A stretch of DNA of 64,000 nucleotides, taken from contig NZ_LMCM01000008.1 in the NCBI RefSeq assembly GCF_001426245.1, positions 186,001-250,000 on the forward strand, written 5' to 3'. Below, piece by piece: positions 46,179 through 58,385 of this stretch. Every line of letters begins with the position of its first letter. Position 1 is the stretch's first letter. The notes beneath the pieces were generated by a model. It was given only the letters and a program-made list of their open reading frames with translations, was not told the DNA's origin and did no database searches. The DNA comes from Phycicoccus sp. Root101 (GTDB lineage: Bacteria > Actinomycetota > Actinomycetes > Actinomycetales > Dermatophilaceae). The position numbers and the translations under genes are program-made.

Positions 46179-46859
46179 ATGACAGTTGCGCGGCGCGTGG
46201 ACTACACCGGCGAAGGGCTCTCCGAGGACGAGGTGGCTGACACGCCCTGGCAGCAGGCCCGGCTGTGGGTCGACGAGGCGATCGCCCGGTCCGAGGCGCA
46301 GGACGACGTGCCGGAACCGACGGCCATCTCCATCGCGACGGTCGACGCCGACGGGCAGCCGAACGTCCGGACCGTGCTCATGCGCTTCTTCGACGACCGC
46401 GGACCCGGGTTCGTCACCGCGACCGTGTCGGCGAAGGGTCGGGAGATCGCCGCGACCGGCGGCATCGCCGCGGCGCTCACGTGGCCGTCGATGTTCCGCG
46501 CCATCCGCTTCCGTGGCCGGGCCGTCGAGCTCGACCGCGAGGAGATCGAGGGCTACTTCTTCACCCGCCCCTGGGCCTCGCGCATCTCGGCGTGGGCGTC
46601 GCAGCAGTCCCAGCCCGTCGGCAGCCGGACGGACCTCGAGGCCGCCTACGACCGGTATGCCGCACAGTTCCCCGACCACGGCAACGCCCACGACGTGCCC
46701 GTCCCCGACTTCTGGGGCGGGTGGCGGGTGCACTGCGACGAGGTGGAGTTCTGGGGCGGGCGACGCAACCGGCTGCACGACCGGCTGGTGTTCACCCGTA
46801 CCGGCGAGGGCACCCTCGACGACCCAGCGAGCTGGAGCCTGTCCCGCCGTCAGCCCTAG
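46179..46859 (+). CDS. pdxH: Pyridoxamine 5'-phosphate oxidase
   Basis: A 226-residue FMN enzyme making pyridoxal 5'-phosphate. Motifs are DPWQQARLWVDEAIA-like TPWQQARLWVDEA, EPTAISIATVDADGQPNVRTVL (FMN site), ALTWPSMFRAIRFRG, EGYFFTRPWASRISAWASQQS (PLP site) and the diagnostic FWGGWRVHCDEVEFWGGR with RLHDRLVF. ATG at 46179. Its stop overlaps the PsiE-like gene's stop by 4 bases. Divergent from the hypothetical protein. Confidence 0.95.
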   Translation: MTVARRVDYTGEGLSEDEVADTPWQQARLWVDEAIARSEAQDDVPEPTAISIATVDADGQPNVRTVLMRFFDDRGPGFVTATVSAKGREIAATGGIAAALTWPSMFRAIRFRGRAVELDREEIEGYFFTRPWASRISAWASQQSQPVGSRTDLEAAYDRYAAQFPDHGNAHDVPVPDFWGGWRVHCDEVEFWGGRRNRLHDRLVFTRTGEGTLDDPASWSLSRRQP

Positions 46860-47398
46860 GGCTGCAACGACGCCCGCTTCTCGCGCGCGTTCTCGTCCTG
46901 GCCGTCGACGTCCCGCTCCACCTCGTCCTCGCCGTTGCCGGAGTTCGCTCCCTCGCTGGGCTCACGCTCCTTGCGGCGCAGGAGGAACGACGCCAGCGCC
47001 AGCACGATGACGGTCCCGGTCAGCAGCCCCATGAGCCGCAGCGTGTCGGCGAACTCGGGCTTGCCCAGCAGGTCGGGTGCCTTCACCGACAGCACGACGA
47101 TCTCCTTGATCGAGGCGATGATGCCGACGAGCAGGAACGGCTCGGCCACGAGCTCGCGGCGGGCCAGCGTCGTGCGGACGGCGAACAGCAGCTCGACGAC
47201 GATGAAGACGAGCAGCAGGAGGTCGAGGATCTCGGCCGACGTCTCGATGACACCGCCGCTGCCGAGGTCACCGAACGCCAGGGCGGTCTTGCCGATCACC
47301 ACTCCCGCGAGGCCGAAGAGGATGACGGCCACCGCCAGGTAGACGACGTTCTCGACCTGCTCGATCAGCCGCTCGATCCACTCGCCCATGACGGACAT
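46856..47398 (-). CDS. PsiE-family membrane protein
   Basis: A 180-residue protein with four membrane segments: VVYLAVAVILFGLAGVVIG, ILDLLLLVFIVVELLFAV, PFLLVGIIASIKEIVVLSV and LLTGTVIVLALASFLL. RTTLARRELVAEPFLL is the family motif of phosphate-starvation-inducible PsiE proteins. A charged tail of ~40 residues (EREPSEG...DENAREKR) ends it. ATG at 47398 or 47389. Divergent from edd; function unknown. Confidence 0.85.
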   Translation of the reverse strand: MSVMGEWIERLIEQVENVVYLAVAVILFGLAGVVIGKTALAFGDLGSGGVIETSAEILDLLLLVFIVVELLFAVRTTLARRELVAEPFLLVGIIASIKEIVVLSVKAPDLLGKPEFADTLRLMGLLTGTVIVLALASFLLRRKEREPSEGANSGNGEDEVERDVDGQDENAREKRASLQP

Positions 47399-47587
47399 GG
47401 TGGCCGACGGCGCGCTGGTCGGCACCCTGAGCGCGCGTCGGGTCCCCGCCAGCCGTGTCCGCATGGCGGGATGGGCGTTGATGAATCGTGAGACGTCGGC
47501 ACACTTGTGAAACGAATCACACACGCGCACGCCAAGGGTGTCGTCCGCGCGGTCCTCCTTCTTCGACCGCCGATTTCCAGGAGCCCC

Positions 47588-49458
<1,871 letters not shown>

Positions 49459-49462
<4 letters not shown>

Positions 49463-50121
49463 CCGTCCCCACGACCGTTCCCGCCAAGCCCGTCATCTCC
49501 CGCGAGGCGGACATCCTCGACCTCGCGCCGGTGATCCCCGTGGTCGTCGTCGACTCCGTCGAGCAGGCGGTCCCCCTCGCGCGGGCGCTGCTCCGCGGCG
49601 GCATACCGGTCATCGAGCTGACCCTGCGCAGTGCGGCCGGACTCGGCGCCATCGAGGCCGTGGCCTCGGAGGTCGAGGGCATGGTCGTCGGCGCGGGCAC
49701 CGTGGTCACGCCCGAGCAGGTGCGCCAGGTGCAGGACGCCGGCGCACAGTTCATCGTCACGCCGGGTTCGCCCCCACGGCTGCTGGAGGCGGCTCTTGCT
49801 TCAGGCCTGCCCCTGCTCGCGGGTGCGGGGACGCTGACCGAGATGCTGACGCTGGCCGAGGCCGGGCTCGAGGCGATGAAGTTCTTCCCCGCCGAGGCCA
49901 GCGGTGGACGCCCGTACCTCTCCGCCGTGGCCGGGCCGTGCCCGCAGCTGCGCTTCTGCCCGACCGGCGGCATCACGCGGGAGACCGCGGCGGACTGGCT
50001 CGCGCTCCCGAACGTCGGCTGCGTGGGTGGCTCGTGGCTCACCCCGAAGGACGCCGTCGCGCGCGGCGACTGGGACGTGGTCGAGCGGCTGGCGGCCGAG
50101 GCTGCCACACTGCGTCCCTAG
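49459..50121 (+). CDS. eda: 2-dehydro-3-deoxyphosphogluconate (KDPG) aldolase
   Basis: A 220-residue class I aldolase splitting KDPG into pyruvate and glyceraldehyde 3-phosphate. Catalytic Glu in [23 protein letters not shown] and Schiff-base Lys in [22 protein letters not shown] is the phosphate region. ATG at 49459 overlaps the edd stop (ATGA). Together they complete the lower Entner-Doudoroff pathway. Confidence 0.95.
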
Positions 50122-50240
50122 GGGATCGCGCCTGTCGCCAGGCGATTCGGCATCGTGTGGTGCCCCGCGAACAGGTGGGCGGTGGCCTCGTCGGGGGACT
50201 TGAGGCCGCCGTCCACCGCTGTGCCAGAGACCTTCCGGGG
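50118..50240 (-). pseudogene. Possible truncated coding remnant after eda
   Basis: An open stretch ending in TAG at 50118-50120, inside the eda stop. About 40 codons (from RKVSG to the end) have the strong G/C third-position bias of this genome, whereas the frame farther upstream does not. No start codon with a ribosome-binding site and no known domain are seen, so it may be a decayed gene end or chance. Confidence 0.25.
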
Positions 50241-50583
50241 GTCTGGGCGTCCGCACGTCCGGGCATGGAACAGCCCGCGGGCCTCGCCTCGCCGAATTCG
50301 AGCGGCTCGACATGTGCAGGGGACGACCTGCACGGCCCGCGGGCTGCGGTGAACTGCTTGGGATTGCGCAGGATGCCCCGTCGAAGCAGTCGACGTTGCG
50401 CACCTAGCGCGCAGTCACCTCACGCGTCCAATATGAAATCAATTCCTGGACCACCTCCCTTCCGTGTACCTCGACGCTAGGTCCACCCAGCGCGTCCCGC
50501 AACGGGTTAAGGAAGGGTGTCCGGATCGTGGCCGCCGCCGGGTCGCGACGACGGCCACGATGCAGGGGTCCGCGGTCCCGGCC
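50122..50583. other. Gene-poor region with a possible C-terminal gene remnant
   Basis: 462 bp without a convincing gene. On the minus strand, 50118 to about 50240 reads as ~40 codons with nearly all G/C third positions (SGTAVDGGLKSPDEATAHLF, then AGHHTMPNRL to a TAG overlapping the eda stop), but no start or family is recognised. An AT-richer stretch (CCAATATGAAATCAATTCC at 50428-50446) may hold a promoter or small RNA. The end is a terminator hairpin. Confidence 0.45.
50525..50561 (-). terminator. Hairpin after the nitroreductase gene
   Basis: Perfect 10-bp arms ATCGTGGCCG (50525-50534) and CGGCCACGAT (50552-50561) around a 17-base loop. It starts about 20 bp after the nitroreductase stop. 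No T-run. Confidence 0.65.
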
Positions 50584-51225
50584 TCAGACGGAGGTGACGA
50601 CCTCGTCGTAGCCGAGCCGCGGGAGGCGGTCGAACCAGGCGTCGGGGCCGGGGCGGCCGATGTTGACGACCATGAGGGCGCGGTGCTTCCCGTCGGGGAA
50701 GAACTCGCGGGAGACGGCGGCGGCGTCGAAGCCGGTCATCGGGCCGGCGGCCAGGCCGGCCGCGCGGACACCGAGGATGAAGTAGGCCGCCTGCAGCGTG
50801 GCGTTGAGGTCCGCGGTGGTGCGACGGTTCTCGTCGTCGGCCGCCAGCATGTCGCGGGCACCCGGGAAGATCGGGAACACCGTGGGGAGCTCGTCGTGGA
50901 AGTCGTCGTCGGCCGCCAGGATCGCCACGAGGGGGGCGGTGGACGTCTTCGGCTTGTTGTTGCCGCCCATGTGCTCGACGAGCCGGCCGCGTGCCTCGGG
51001 GGAGCGGACCAGGACGATGCGCAGGGGCTGGTTGTTCATGGCGGTGGGGCCCCACTTGACCAGCTCGAAGATCGCGCGCACCTGCTCGTCGGTGACGGGC
51101 TCGTCGCTGAAGGAGTTGGCGGTCCGGGCCGCGCGGAACAGGAGGTCGGCGGCCTCGGGCGCGAGCTCGAGGTGGTCGGCGAACTGGGCCTCGAGCTCGG
51201 TCAGGTCATCATGCGTCTGGGTCAT
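50584..51225 (-). CDS. Nitroreductase family protein (RutE/HadB-like malonic semialdehyde reductase type)
   Basis: A 213-residue FMN-dependent reductase. Motifs are FRAARTANSFSDEPV (FMN phosphate site), KWGPTAMNNQPLRIVLVRS and FILGVRAAGLAAGPMTGFD, with the late HRALMVVNIG. This matches the malonic semialdehyde reductase/HadB branch. The ATG at 51225 has no ribosome-binding site; ATGs at 51249 and 51264 would add 8 or 13 residues. An 18-bp palindrome lies directly before the chosen start and hints at control by a MarR-like repressor. Confidence 0.87.
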   Translation of the reverse strand: MTQTHDDLTELEAQFADHLELAPEAADLLFRAARTANSFSDEPVTDEQVRAIFELVKWGPTAMNNQPLRIVLVRSPEARGRLVEHMGGNNKPKTSTAPLVAILAADDDFHDELPTVFPIFPGARDMLAADDENRRTTADLNATLQAAYFILGVRAAGLAAGPMTGFDAAAVSREFFPDGKHRALMVVNIGRPGPDAWFDRLPRLGYDEVVTSV

Positions 51226-51228
51226 AAA

Positions 51229-51246
51229 AAGTTGAACAGTCAACTT
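51229..51246. promoter_or_regulatory. Operator-like palindrome at the nitroreductase start
   Basis: AAGTTGAACAGTCAACTT is a perfect 7-bp inverted repeat with a 4-base spacer, 3 bp before the ATG at 51225. It is AT-rich relative to its surroundings. It probably binds a repressor encoded elsewhere, since no dedicated regulator is adjacent. Confidence 0.65.
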
Positions 51247-51301
51247 CATGGTTGCATTCCCCAACCACGACGCCGCAGGTCAGAGCCGCCGGAGCTCCCC
51301 G

Positions 51302-52375
51302 TCAGGCGCGGGCGGTGACGCTGTCGACGCCGAGGTGCTGGCGCCTCGGGCGGATCTCGGGGCCTTCCCAGGGGCACCCGCACGATCCGCGGAGGACGAC
51401 CTGCGTGGGCAGGATCTGCGGGGCGACGTCGCGGGTGCGGCCCTGGATGCGCTCGTGCAGGCGGATCGCCGCCCAGCGACCGAGCCCGTGCGTCGGCTGC
51501 TTCACCGTGGTCAGGCCGGGGTCGACGTACCGCGACGCCATGATGTCGTCGAACCCGACGATCGCCAGGTCCCGCGGCACGACCACCCCGCGCCGTGCGA
51601 GCAGCGTCATCGTGGCCAGGGCCAGCTCGTCGTTGGCGCAGACCAGGGCGTCGGCCCTGCCGGGGGCGGCCATCAGCGTCTCGACGATCTCGAGGGCCGA
51701 GGACTCCTCGAACCAGACCCGCAGCGGTGGCATCCCCTCCGTGACCCCCGCCGCAGCGAGGGCCGAGACGAACCCGTCGTAGCGCTGGCTGATGTCGTGG
51801 GAGGTCTCCGGGTCGCCGACGAAGACGAGCTTGCGGCGGCCGTGCCCGAGCAGGTGCGTGGTCAGCTCCTCGGCGCTCTCGCTGTTCTCCACGAGGACCG
51901 TGTCACAGCCCTCGATCGGGGCGTGCGCGAGGACGACGGTGGGGGTCTTCGTGGCCAGGGTGCGGATGATGGAGTCGCTCGCCGTGCCGTGGGTGAGGAC
52001 GAGCCCGTCGACCCGCGCGAGGAGGGTGCGCAGGGTCGTGTCGAGGTCGGCGATGCCGGCGGCGAGGACGACGACGACCGACTGGCCGTACTGCGCGGCC
52101 GTCGACTCGTACCCCGCGAGCAGCTCGGCGAAGTACGGACCGGTCAGGCCGGGGAGGACGAGCCCGTGGGCCTCGTGCCGCTTCACGTCCAGCGTGCGCG
52201 CGGCCCGCAGCGGCACGTAGTCGAGCTCCTCGACGGCCCGCAGGACCTTCTGGCGCGTCAGCGGCGAGGACCGCGCGGAGCCCTGGAGGACCCGCGAGAC
52301 GGTCGCGATGCTGACCCCGGCCCGCTCGGCGACCGTGTAGATCGTCACCGGTCGGTCGTCAGCCTCCACGCTCAC
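51302..52375 (-). CDS. LacI-family transcriptional regulator
   Basis: A 357-residue protein. The HTH and hinge helix are clear: VTIYTVAERAGVSIATVSRVLQ, ARSSPLTRQKVLRAVEELDYVP. The sugar-binding domain runs from HGLVLPGLTGPYFAELLAGYE to GFDDIMASRYVDPGLTTVKQP. The GTG at 52375 is best for length; the site upstream is weak. It is the last gene of the uptake locus and probably controls it via the 26-bp palindrome at 58275. Confidence 0.93.
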   Translation of the reverse strand: MSVEADDRPVTIYTVAERAGVSIATVSRVLQGSARSSPLTRQKVLRAVEELDYVPLRAARTLDVKRHEAHGLVLPGLTGPYFAELLAGYESTAAQYGQSVVVVLAAGIADLDTTLRTLLARVDGLVLTHGTASDSIIRTLATKTPTVVLAHAPIEGCDTVLVENSESAEELTTHLLGHGRRKLVFVGDPETSHDISQRYDGFVSALAAAGVTEGMPPLRVWFEESSALEIVETLMAAPGRADALVCANDELALATMTLLARRGVVVPRDLAIVGFDDIMASRYVDPGLTTVKQPTHGLGRWAAIRLHERIQGRTRDVAPQILPTQVVLRGSCGCPWEGPEIRPRRQHLGVDSVTARA

Positions 52376-52483
52376 CGCCGGGCCCTGTCCATGGGGAGCA
52401 TCCTTGCGGGCAGGCTGGGGACCGGCAAGCACGCCACCGACCGCGTCCGCCCCTCGGGAGCGGCCGCGGCCGGGTGGGTGCGG

Positions 52484-54450
<1,967 letters not shown>

Positions 54451-54454
<4 letters not shown>

Positions 54455-55383
54455 GAGTCCTCCCGGAGGTGGGGGTTGGACAGCAGGTCGACGCCGAAGT
54501 TGATGAACGTCAGCGACGTGATGAGGAGGGCGAGGATGAGCCCGGGCGCGAGGACCCACGCCCACAGGCCCTGCCCGACCGCACCCTGGGAGTCGGCCTG
54601 GTAGAGCATCGTGCCCCACGAGATCGAGTTCGGGTCGCCCAGGCCGAGGAAGGACAGGCCGGCCTCGGCCCCGATGGCGCCGGTGGAGGCGCCGACGAAC
54701 CCGGCGGCGACCAGCGAGGTCATGCTCGGCATGATCTCCCGGAAGATGATCCGTCCCGACCCCTCGCCGGCGAACTTCGCCGCGGTGACGAAGTCGCGGT
54801 TGCGAAGGGTGATGATCTGCGACCGCTTGGCGCGGGCGTGACCGGCCCACGACGTGATGCCGATGACGAACACGATGAGCGGTATGCCGCGCACCTCGCT
54901 GTAGGCGATCAGCACGATCATGAGGGGCAGCACGGGCACGACGATGGCGACGTTGGTGATGAACGAGAGGATGTCGTCGATCACCGTCCCCTCCTTGTAG
55001 CCCGACCACATGCCGATGACGAGGGCGATCGCGGTGGACACGAGGCCGCCGAAGAGTCCCACGAGCAGGGAGACGCGGCTGCCGTAGACGAGCTGGGAGA
55101 AGATGTCGGCGCCCTGGCTCGTGGTCCCGAGCAGGTGGTCGCCGCTGACGGGCAGCAGCGCGTCGAAGTCCGAGCGCGTGCCCTCGTAGGGCGCGATCAG
55201 CGGAGCGAACGTGGCGATGAGGATGAAGGCCAGCAGCAGGATGATGCCGACCCGGGCCTTCGTGTTGCTCCACAGGAGCTGCCACCACCGTTGCTGGCTG
55301 TAGCCAGCGTCGCCTTCGCCCCGCTCGTCGGTGGCGTCGCCGGGGCGTTCCTCGGAGCCGGTCTGGACGATTCCTGCGGTCAT
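54451..55383 (-). CDS. ABC importer permease (DppC-like)
   Basis: A 310-residue protein with six membrane segments. The N-terminal OppC-type helix (KARVGIILLLAFILIATFAPLIAPY) and HLLGTTSQGADIFSQLVYGSR are typical, and the EAA loop lies in RNRDFVTAAKFAGEGSGRIIFREIMP. ATG at 55383 overlaps the upstream permease stop (ATGA). Pairs with the DppB-like protein. Confidence 0.93.
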
Positions 55384-56369
55384 GACTGCGCCCTCCGTGC
55401 ACGCGGGTCGAGCACCCCGTAGAGGAGGTCCGCGACGAGGTTCGCCAGCAGGACGCCGACGATGATGAACAGGAGCAAGGTCTGCAGCAGCGGGAAGTCG
55501 CGGTTGCCGATGGCCTCACCCATGAGGCGCCCCATGCCGGGGTAGTCGTAGATCTGCTCCACGAGGATTGAGCCGCCGAGGACGCCGCCGAGCGCGATCG
55601 CGAAGCCGGTGACGCTGGGCAGCAACGCGTTTCGCGCTGCATACCGGAGGGCAACCACGCGGTCGGGGAGGCCCTTGGCCTTCGCGAGCCGGATGTAGTC
55701 CTCGCCCAGGTTCATCACCATGGTGTTGCGCATGCCCAGGATCCAGCCGATCGGCGCGGTGATGAGCAGCGACAGGGCGGGCAGGAACGAGTGGGACACG
55801 GCCTCGGTGATGAAGGGTCCGTTGAAGCCCGGGGTGGAGGCGGAGTACCCACCGCTGGTGGGGAACCAGCCCACCGTGTAGCCGAAGACGAACAGCAGCA
55901 GCAACGCGATCCAGAACGACGGCAGCGTCCCGATGAACGTGGACCCGAGCGTGACGATGCTGTCGAAGCGAGTGTTGCGTCGCCACGCGGCATACGCACC
56001 GAGGGTGATGCCGATGACGAAGGCGAGGATCTGCGTGACCCCCACGAGCACGAGGGTCCAGGGCAGGGCCTGACCGATCACCTCGGTGACGGGGTAGGGG
56101 TAGTACGTGTAGGAGATGCCGAAGTCGCCGTGCGCCAAGGCCCCCAGGTAGCTGACGTACTGCGTGAACAGGTTGCCGTCGGGCGCGCCGAGCATGGCGC
56201 GCATGGCCTGGACGGCGGCGGGGTTGAGCTGTGCGTCCTTGCCGGCGAGCTTCTGGACCATCACCTCGGCAGGATCTCCGGGCTGGAGCCGGGGGATGAT
56301 GAAGTTGAGGGTGATCGCGGCCCAGAGGGTCGCGAGGAAGAACGCGATCTTGCGGACGAAGTACCTCAC
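55380..56369 (-). CDS. ABC importer permease (DppB-like)
   Basis: A 329-residue protein. The start RYFVRKIAFFLATLWAAITLNFIIPRL and LGDFGIS-like ALAHGDFGISYTYYPYPVTEV are typical of DppB. The EAA loop is in GEDYIRLAKAKGLPDRVVALRYAARNALLP. GTG at 56369 follows a strong AAGGAGG. It lies 143 bp after the binding-protein gene, with a large hairpin between. Confidence 0.93.
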   Translation of the reverse strand: MRYFVRKIAFFLATLWAAITLNFIIPRLQPGDPAEVMVQKLAGKDAQLNPAAVQAMRAMLGAPDGNLFTQYVSYLGALAHGDFGISYTYYPYPVTEVIGQALPWTLVLVGVTQILAFVIGITLGAYAAWRRNTRFDSIVTLGSTFIGTLPSFWIALLLLFVFGYTVGWFPTSGGYSASTPGFNGPFITEAVSHSFLPALSLLITAPIGWILGMRNTMVMNLGEDYIRLAKAKGLPDRVVALRYAARNALLPSVTGFAIALGGVLGGSILVEQIYDYPGMGRLMGEAIGNRDFPLLQTLLLFIIVGVLLANLVADLLYGVLDPRARRAQS

Positions 56370-56446
56370 GGCGGACCTCCTTGTCCGTGTGCGCCCTCGG
56401 GCCGGGAGACCGTCGAGCTCGTGGCGGGCCTCACGGCCCCGGGGGG

Positions 56447-56480
56447 CCAGCGGGAGCACCGGTGTCGGTGCTCCCGCTGG
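56447..56480 (-). terminator. Intercistronic hairpin between binding-protein and permease genes
   Basis: Perfect 14-bp arms CCAGCGGGAGCACC (56447-56460) and GGTGCTCCCGCTGG (56467-56480) with a 6-base loop. It lies 33 bp after the lipoprotein stop. It may stabilise the upstream mRNA and partly terminate, giving excess binding protein. Confidence 0.7.
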
Positions 56481-56512
56481 CGGGTTGCTGCTGGACCTGT
56501 GCGTCGCCGGGG

Positions 56513-58204
56513 TTACTTGGCGGGCTTGAGGTTCGTGATGATCAGCAGCCTGTCGTCGGCGGGCTGGGCGTAGGGGTTCGCCTCGTCCGGCCAGCCGACG
56601 GCCTTGTCCGTGCGGTAGAAGATGCGCGCCGGGGCGTAGATGAGCGGGATGACCGGGTACTTCGTCATCATCGTGTCGACCAGCGTGCCGACGAGCTGCT
56701 TCTGCTTCGCCTCGTCGACCGTGGCGCTGAGCTCCTTGACCGTCGCGTCGGTCGACGCGTCGCGGAAGCGCTCGACGTTGCCGAGGATCGCGGTCTTGGT
56801 CGGGATCTGGTTGGACGCGAGCTTGCCGCCGATGTTCTTGGCGTTCTCGCAGCCACCGTGCAGGTACTCGAGCAGGGCCTGGTAGTCGCCGCTCTTCTTC
56901 TGCGCGTCGACCGACTCGGGGGCGGTGGCCAGCACCTTGGAGTTGACGCCCATGGCGTTGAGGTCGCGGACGATCACCTCGGCCATCGACTGGTAGTCGA
57001 TGTACCCGGCCTGGACCGTGAACGTGATGTTGATCGGCTTGCCGTCCGGCGTCGTGCGCTTGCCGTCGGCGCCCTTGGCGTAGCCGGCGGCGTCGAGCAT
57101 CTGGTTGGCCTTGGCGGTATCGAACGGGATCACGGTGTTCGCGCCGCCGTTCGCCGCGTACTGCTCCGGGAGCAGGTTCGCCGCGGCCGGGAGCTTGAGC
57201 CCGGTCTGGCTGGCCGGCTTCATGATCCCGTAGGTCGCCTTGTCGGACATCTCCTGGCGGTTGAAGCCCTGCGCGATGGCCTCGCGGAACTTCACGTCGT
57301 CGAACGGTGCCTTCTCGACGTTCGGCGAGAAGACGGTCATGCCGTTCGGCGGGAAGTACAGGTGGTTCGTCTTGGGGTCGGCGTCGATGAACGCACGCTT
57401 CGGGTTGGGGATCTCACCCTGGTAGGCGTCGAGCTGGCCCGACTTCAGCTTCAGGGCGGCCTGAGCGGCCTCGAAGTTGCCCTCGAGGACGAGCTTCTGG
57501 ACCTTGACCTTGTCGGCCTGCCAGTAGTCGGCGCGGCGGACGAGCTCGAGGCGACGGCCGTTGTAGCTGCCGACCTTGAACGGGCCGGTGCCGACCGGGG
57601 CCTTGTCGATGTACTTCGTGGGGTCGCCGACCTTGCCGTACACGTGCTCCGGGAGGACCTGCATCTTGATGAGCTCGTCGAACTTCGGGGCGGCGTTGCC
57701 CGTGAACTCGATCCGGACCTTGTTACCCGTGGCGGTGACGCTCTTCGCCGGTGCGCCGAACACGTCGGTCCAGATGCCGGCGCGGTCCAGGGCGGGGTAC
57801 TGCTTGGCGAGGTTCAGGGTGAAGGCGACGTCCTTGGCCGTGAACGCCTGGCCGTCGCTCCACTTCACGCCATCACGGATGGTGAAGTCGAGCGTGGTCG
57901 CGCCGCCGTCCCACGTGAAGTCGGTGGCCAGCCAGGGCGTGACCTTGCACGTGATGCCGTTGCGGATCATCAGGGGCTCGTAGAGCCACGTCTTGGTGAC
58001 CGCGTTGACGGCGTAGGGGTTGTAGTCCACCAGTCCACCGATGGTCGCCGGTGCGTCCGACGGGAAGTTGAGCTGGGCGATCATGCCGTCGCCACCAGCG
58101 CCCCCACCTCCCTCGCCTCCTGCTGAGCGGCTGCCCGCGCAGGCCGAGAGGCCCAGGGCTCCGCAAAGTGCAAGAGCCACAACGGATTTGGTTTTCGTCG
58201 ACAT
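56513..58204 (-). CDS. Extracellular solute-binding lipoprotein (family 5)
   Basis: A 563-residue lipoprotein. Signal peptide MSTKTKSVVALALCGALG ends in the lipobox LSAC, with the Cys anchoring it to the membrane. The mature protein has the SBP_bac_5 fold: DYNPYAVNAVTKTWLYEPL, FTIRDGVKWSDGQAFTAKDVAFTL, GTGPFKVGSYNGRRLELVRRADYW. Family 5 binds peptides but also oligosaccharides such as cellobiose in Thermotoga. Context with GH94 and GH3 favours beta-gluco-oligosaccharides. ATG at 58204 after GGAAGG. It is first in the uptake operon. Confidence 0.93.
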   Translation of the reverse strand: MSTKTKSVVALALCGALGLSACAGSRSAGGEGGGGAGGDGMIAQLNFPSDAPATIGGLVDYNPYAVNAVTKTWLYEPLMIRNGITCKVTPWLATDFTWDGGATTLDFTIRDGVKWSDGQAFTAKDVAFTLNLAKQYPALDRAGIWTDVFGAPAKSVTATGNKVRIEFTGNAAPKFDELIKMQVLPEHVYGKVGDPTKYIDKAPVGTGPFKVGSYNGRRLELVRRADYWQADKVKVQKLVLEGNFEAAQAALKLKSGQLDAYQGEIPNPKRAFIDADPKTNHLYFPPNGMTVFSPNVEKAPFDDVKFREAIAQGFNRQEMSDKATYGIMKPASQTGLKLPAAANLLPEQYAANGGANTVIPFDTAKANQMLDAAGYAKGADGKRTTPDGKPINITFTVQAGYIDYQSMAEVIVRDLNAMGVNSKVLATAPESVDAQKKSGDYQALLEYLHGGCENAKNIGGKLASNQIPTKTAILGNVERFRDASTDATVKELSATVDEAKQKQLVGTLVDTMMTKYPVIPLIYAPARIFYRTDKAVGWPDEANPYAQPADDRLLIITNLKPAK

Positions 58205-58262
58205 TGACTGACCTTCCGGGGTGATGAATGTGTTGTCACCTTGGGTCGGTCCGCAGTGGCGT

Positions 58263-58268
58263 GTCAAC
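58263..58268 (-). promoter_or_regulatory. Candidate -35 box of the binding-protein operon
   Basis: On the minus strand TTGACA, followed after 18 bases by CAAGGT as a weak -10. The 26-bp palindrome lies just upstream. Confidence 0.4.
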
Positions 58269-58274
58269 GGTTCT

Positions 58275-58300
58275 GGCCATGAAAGTACTTTCATGGCCAC
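58275..58300. promoter_or_regulatory. Perfect 26-bp palindrome, likely LacI operator
   Basis: TGGCCATGAAAGT followed by its exact complement ACTTTCATGGCCA. It lies between the divergent binding-protein and GH94 promoters. GAAAG/CTTTC arms occur in LacI-family operators, though this one has TA rather than CG at its centre. The regulator at 51302 is the natural candidate. Confidence 0.65.
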
Positions 58301-58348
58301 GGCTCGTGCTCAGTGATCGAGTTTCATTTATTTACAAGCGAATTCGGG

Positions 58349-58379
58349 TTGTCATCGGCGCTTGCGCCACTGCTATACA
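58349..58379 (+). promoter_or_regulatory. Promoter of the GH94 gene
   Basis: TTGTCA (58349-58354) and TATACA (58374-58379) with a 19-base spacer that contains a GGCGC-TT-GCGCC palindrome (58357-58368). A transcript would start near 58386, which is the GTG start codon, implying a leaderless mRNA. Confidence 0.5.
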
Positions 58380-58385
58380 ACAGGG

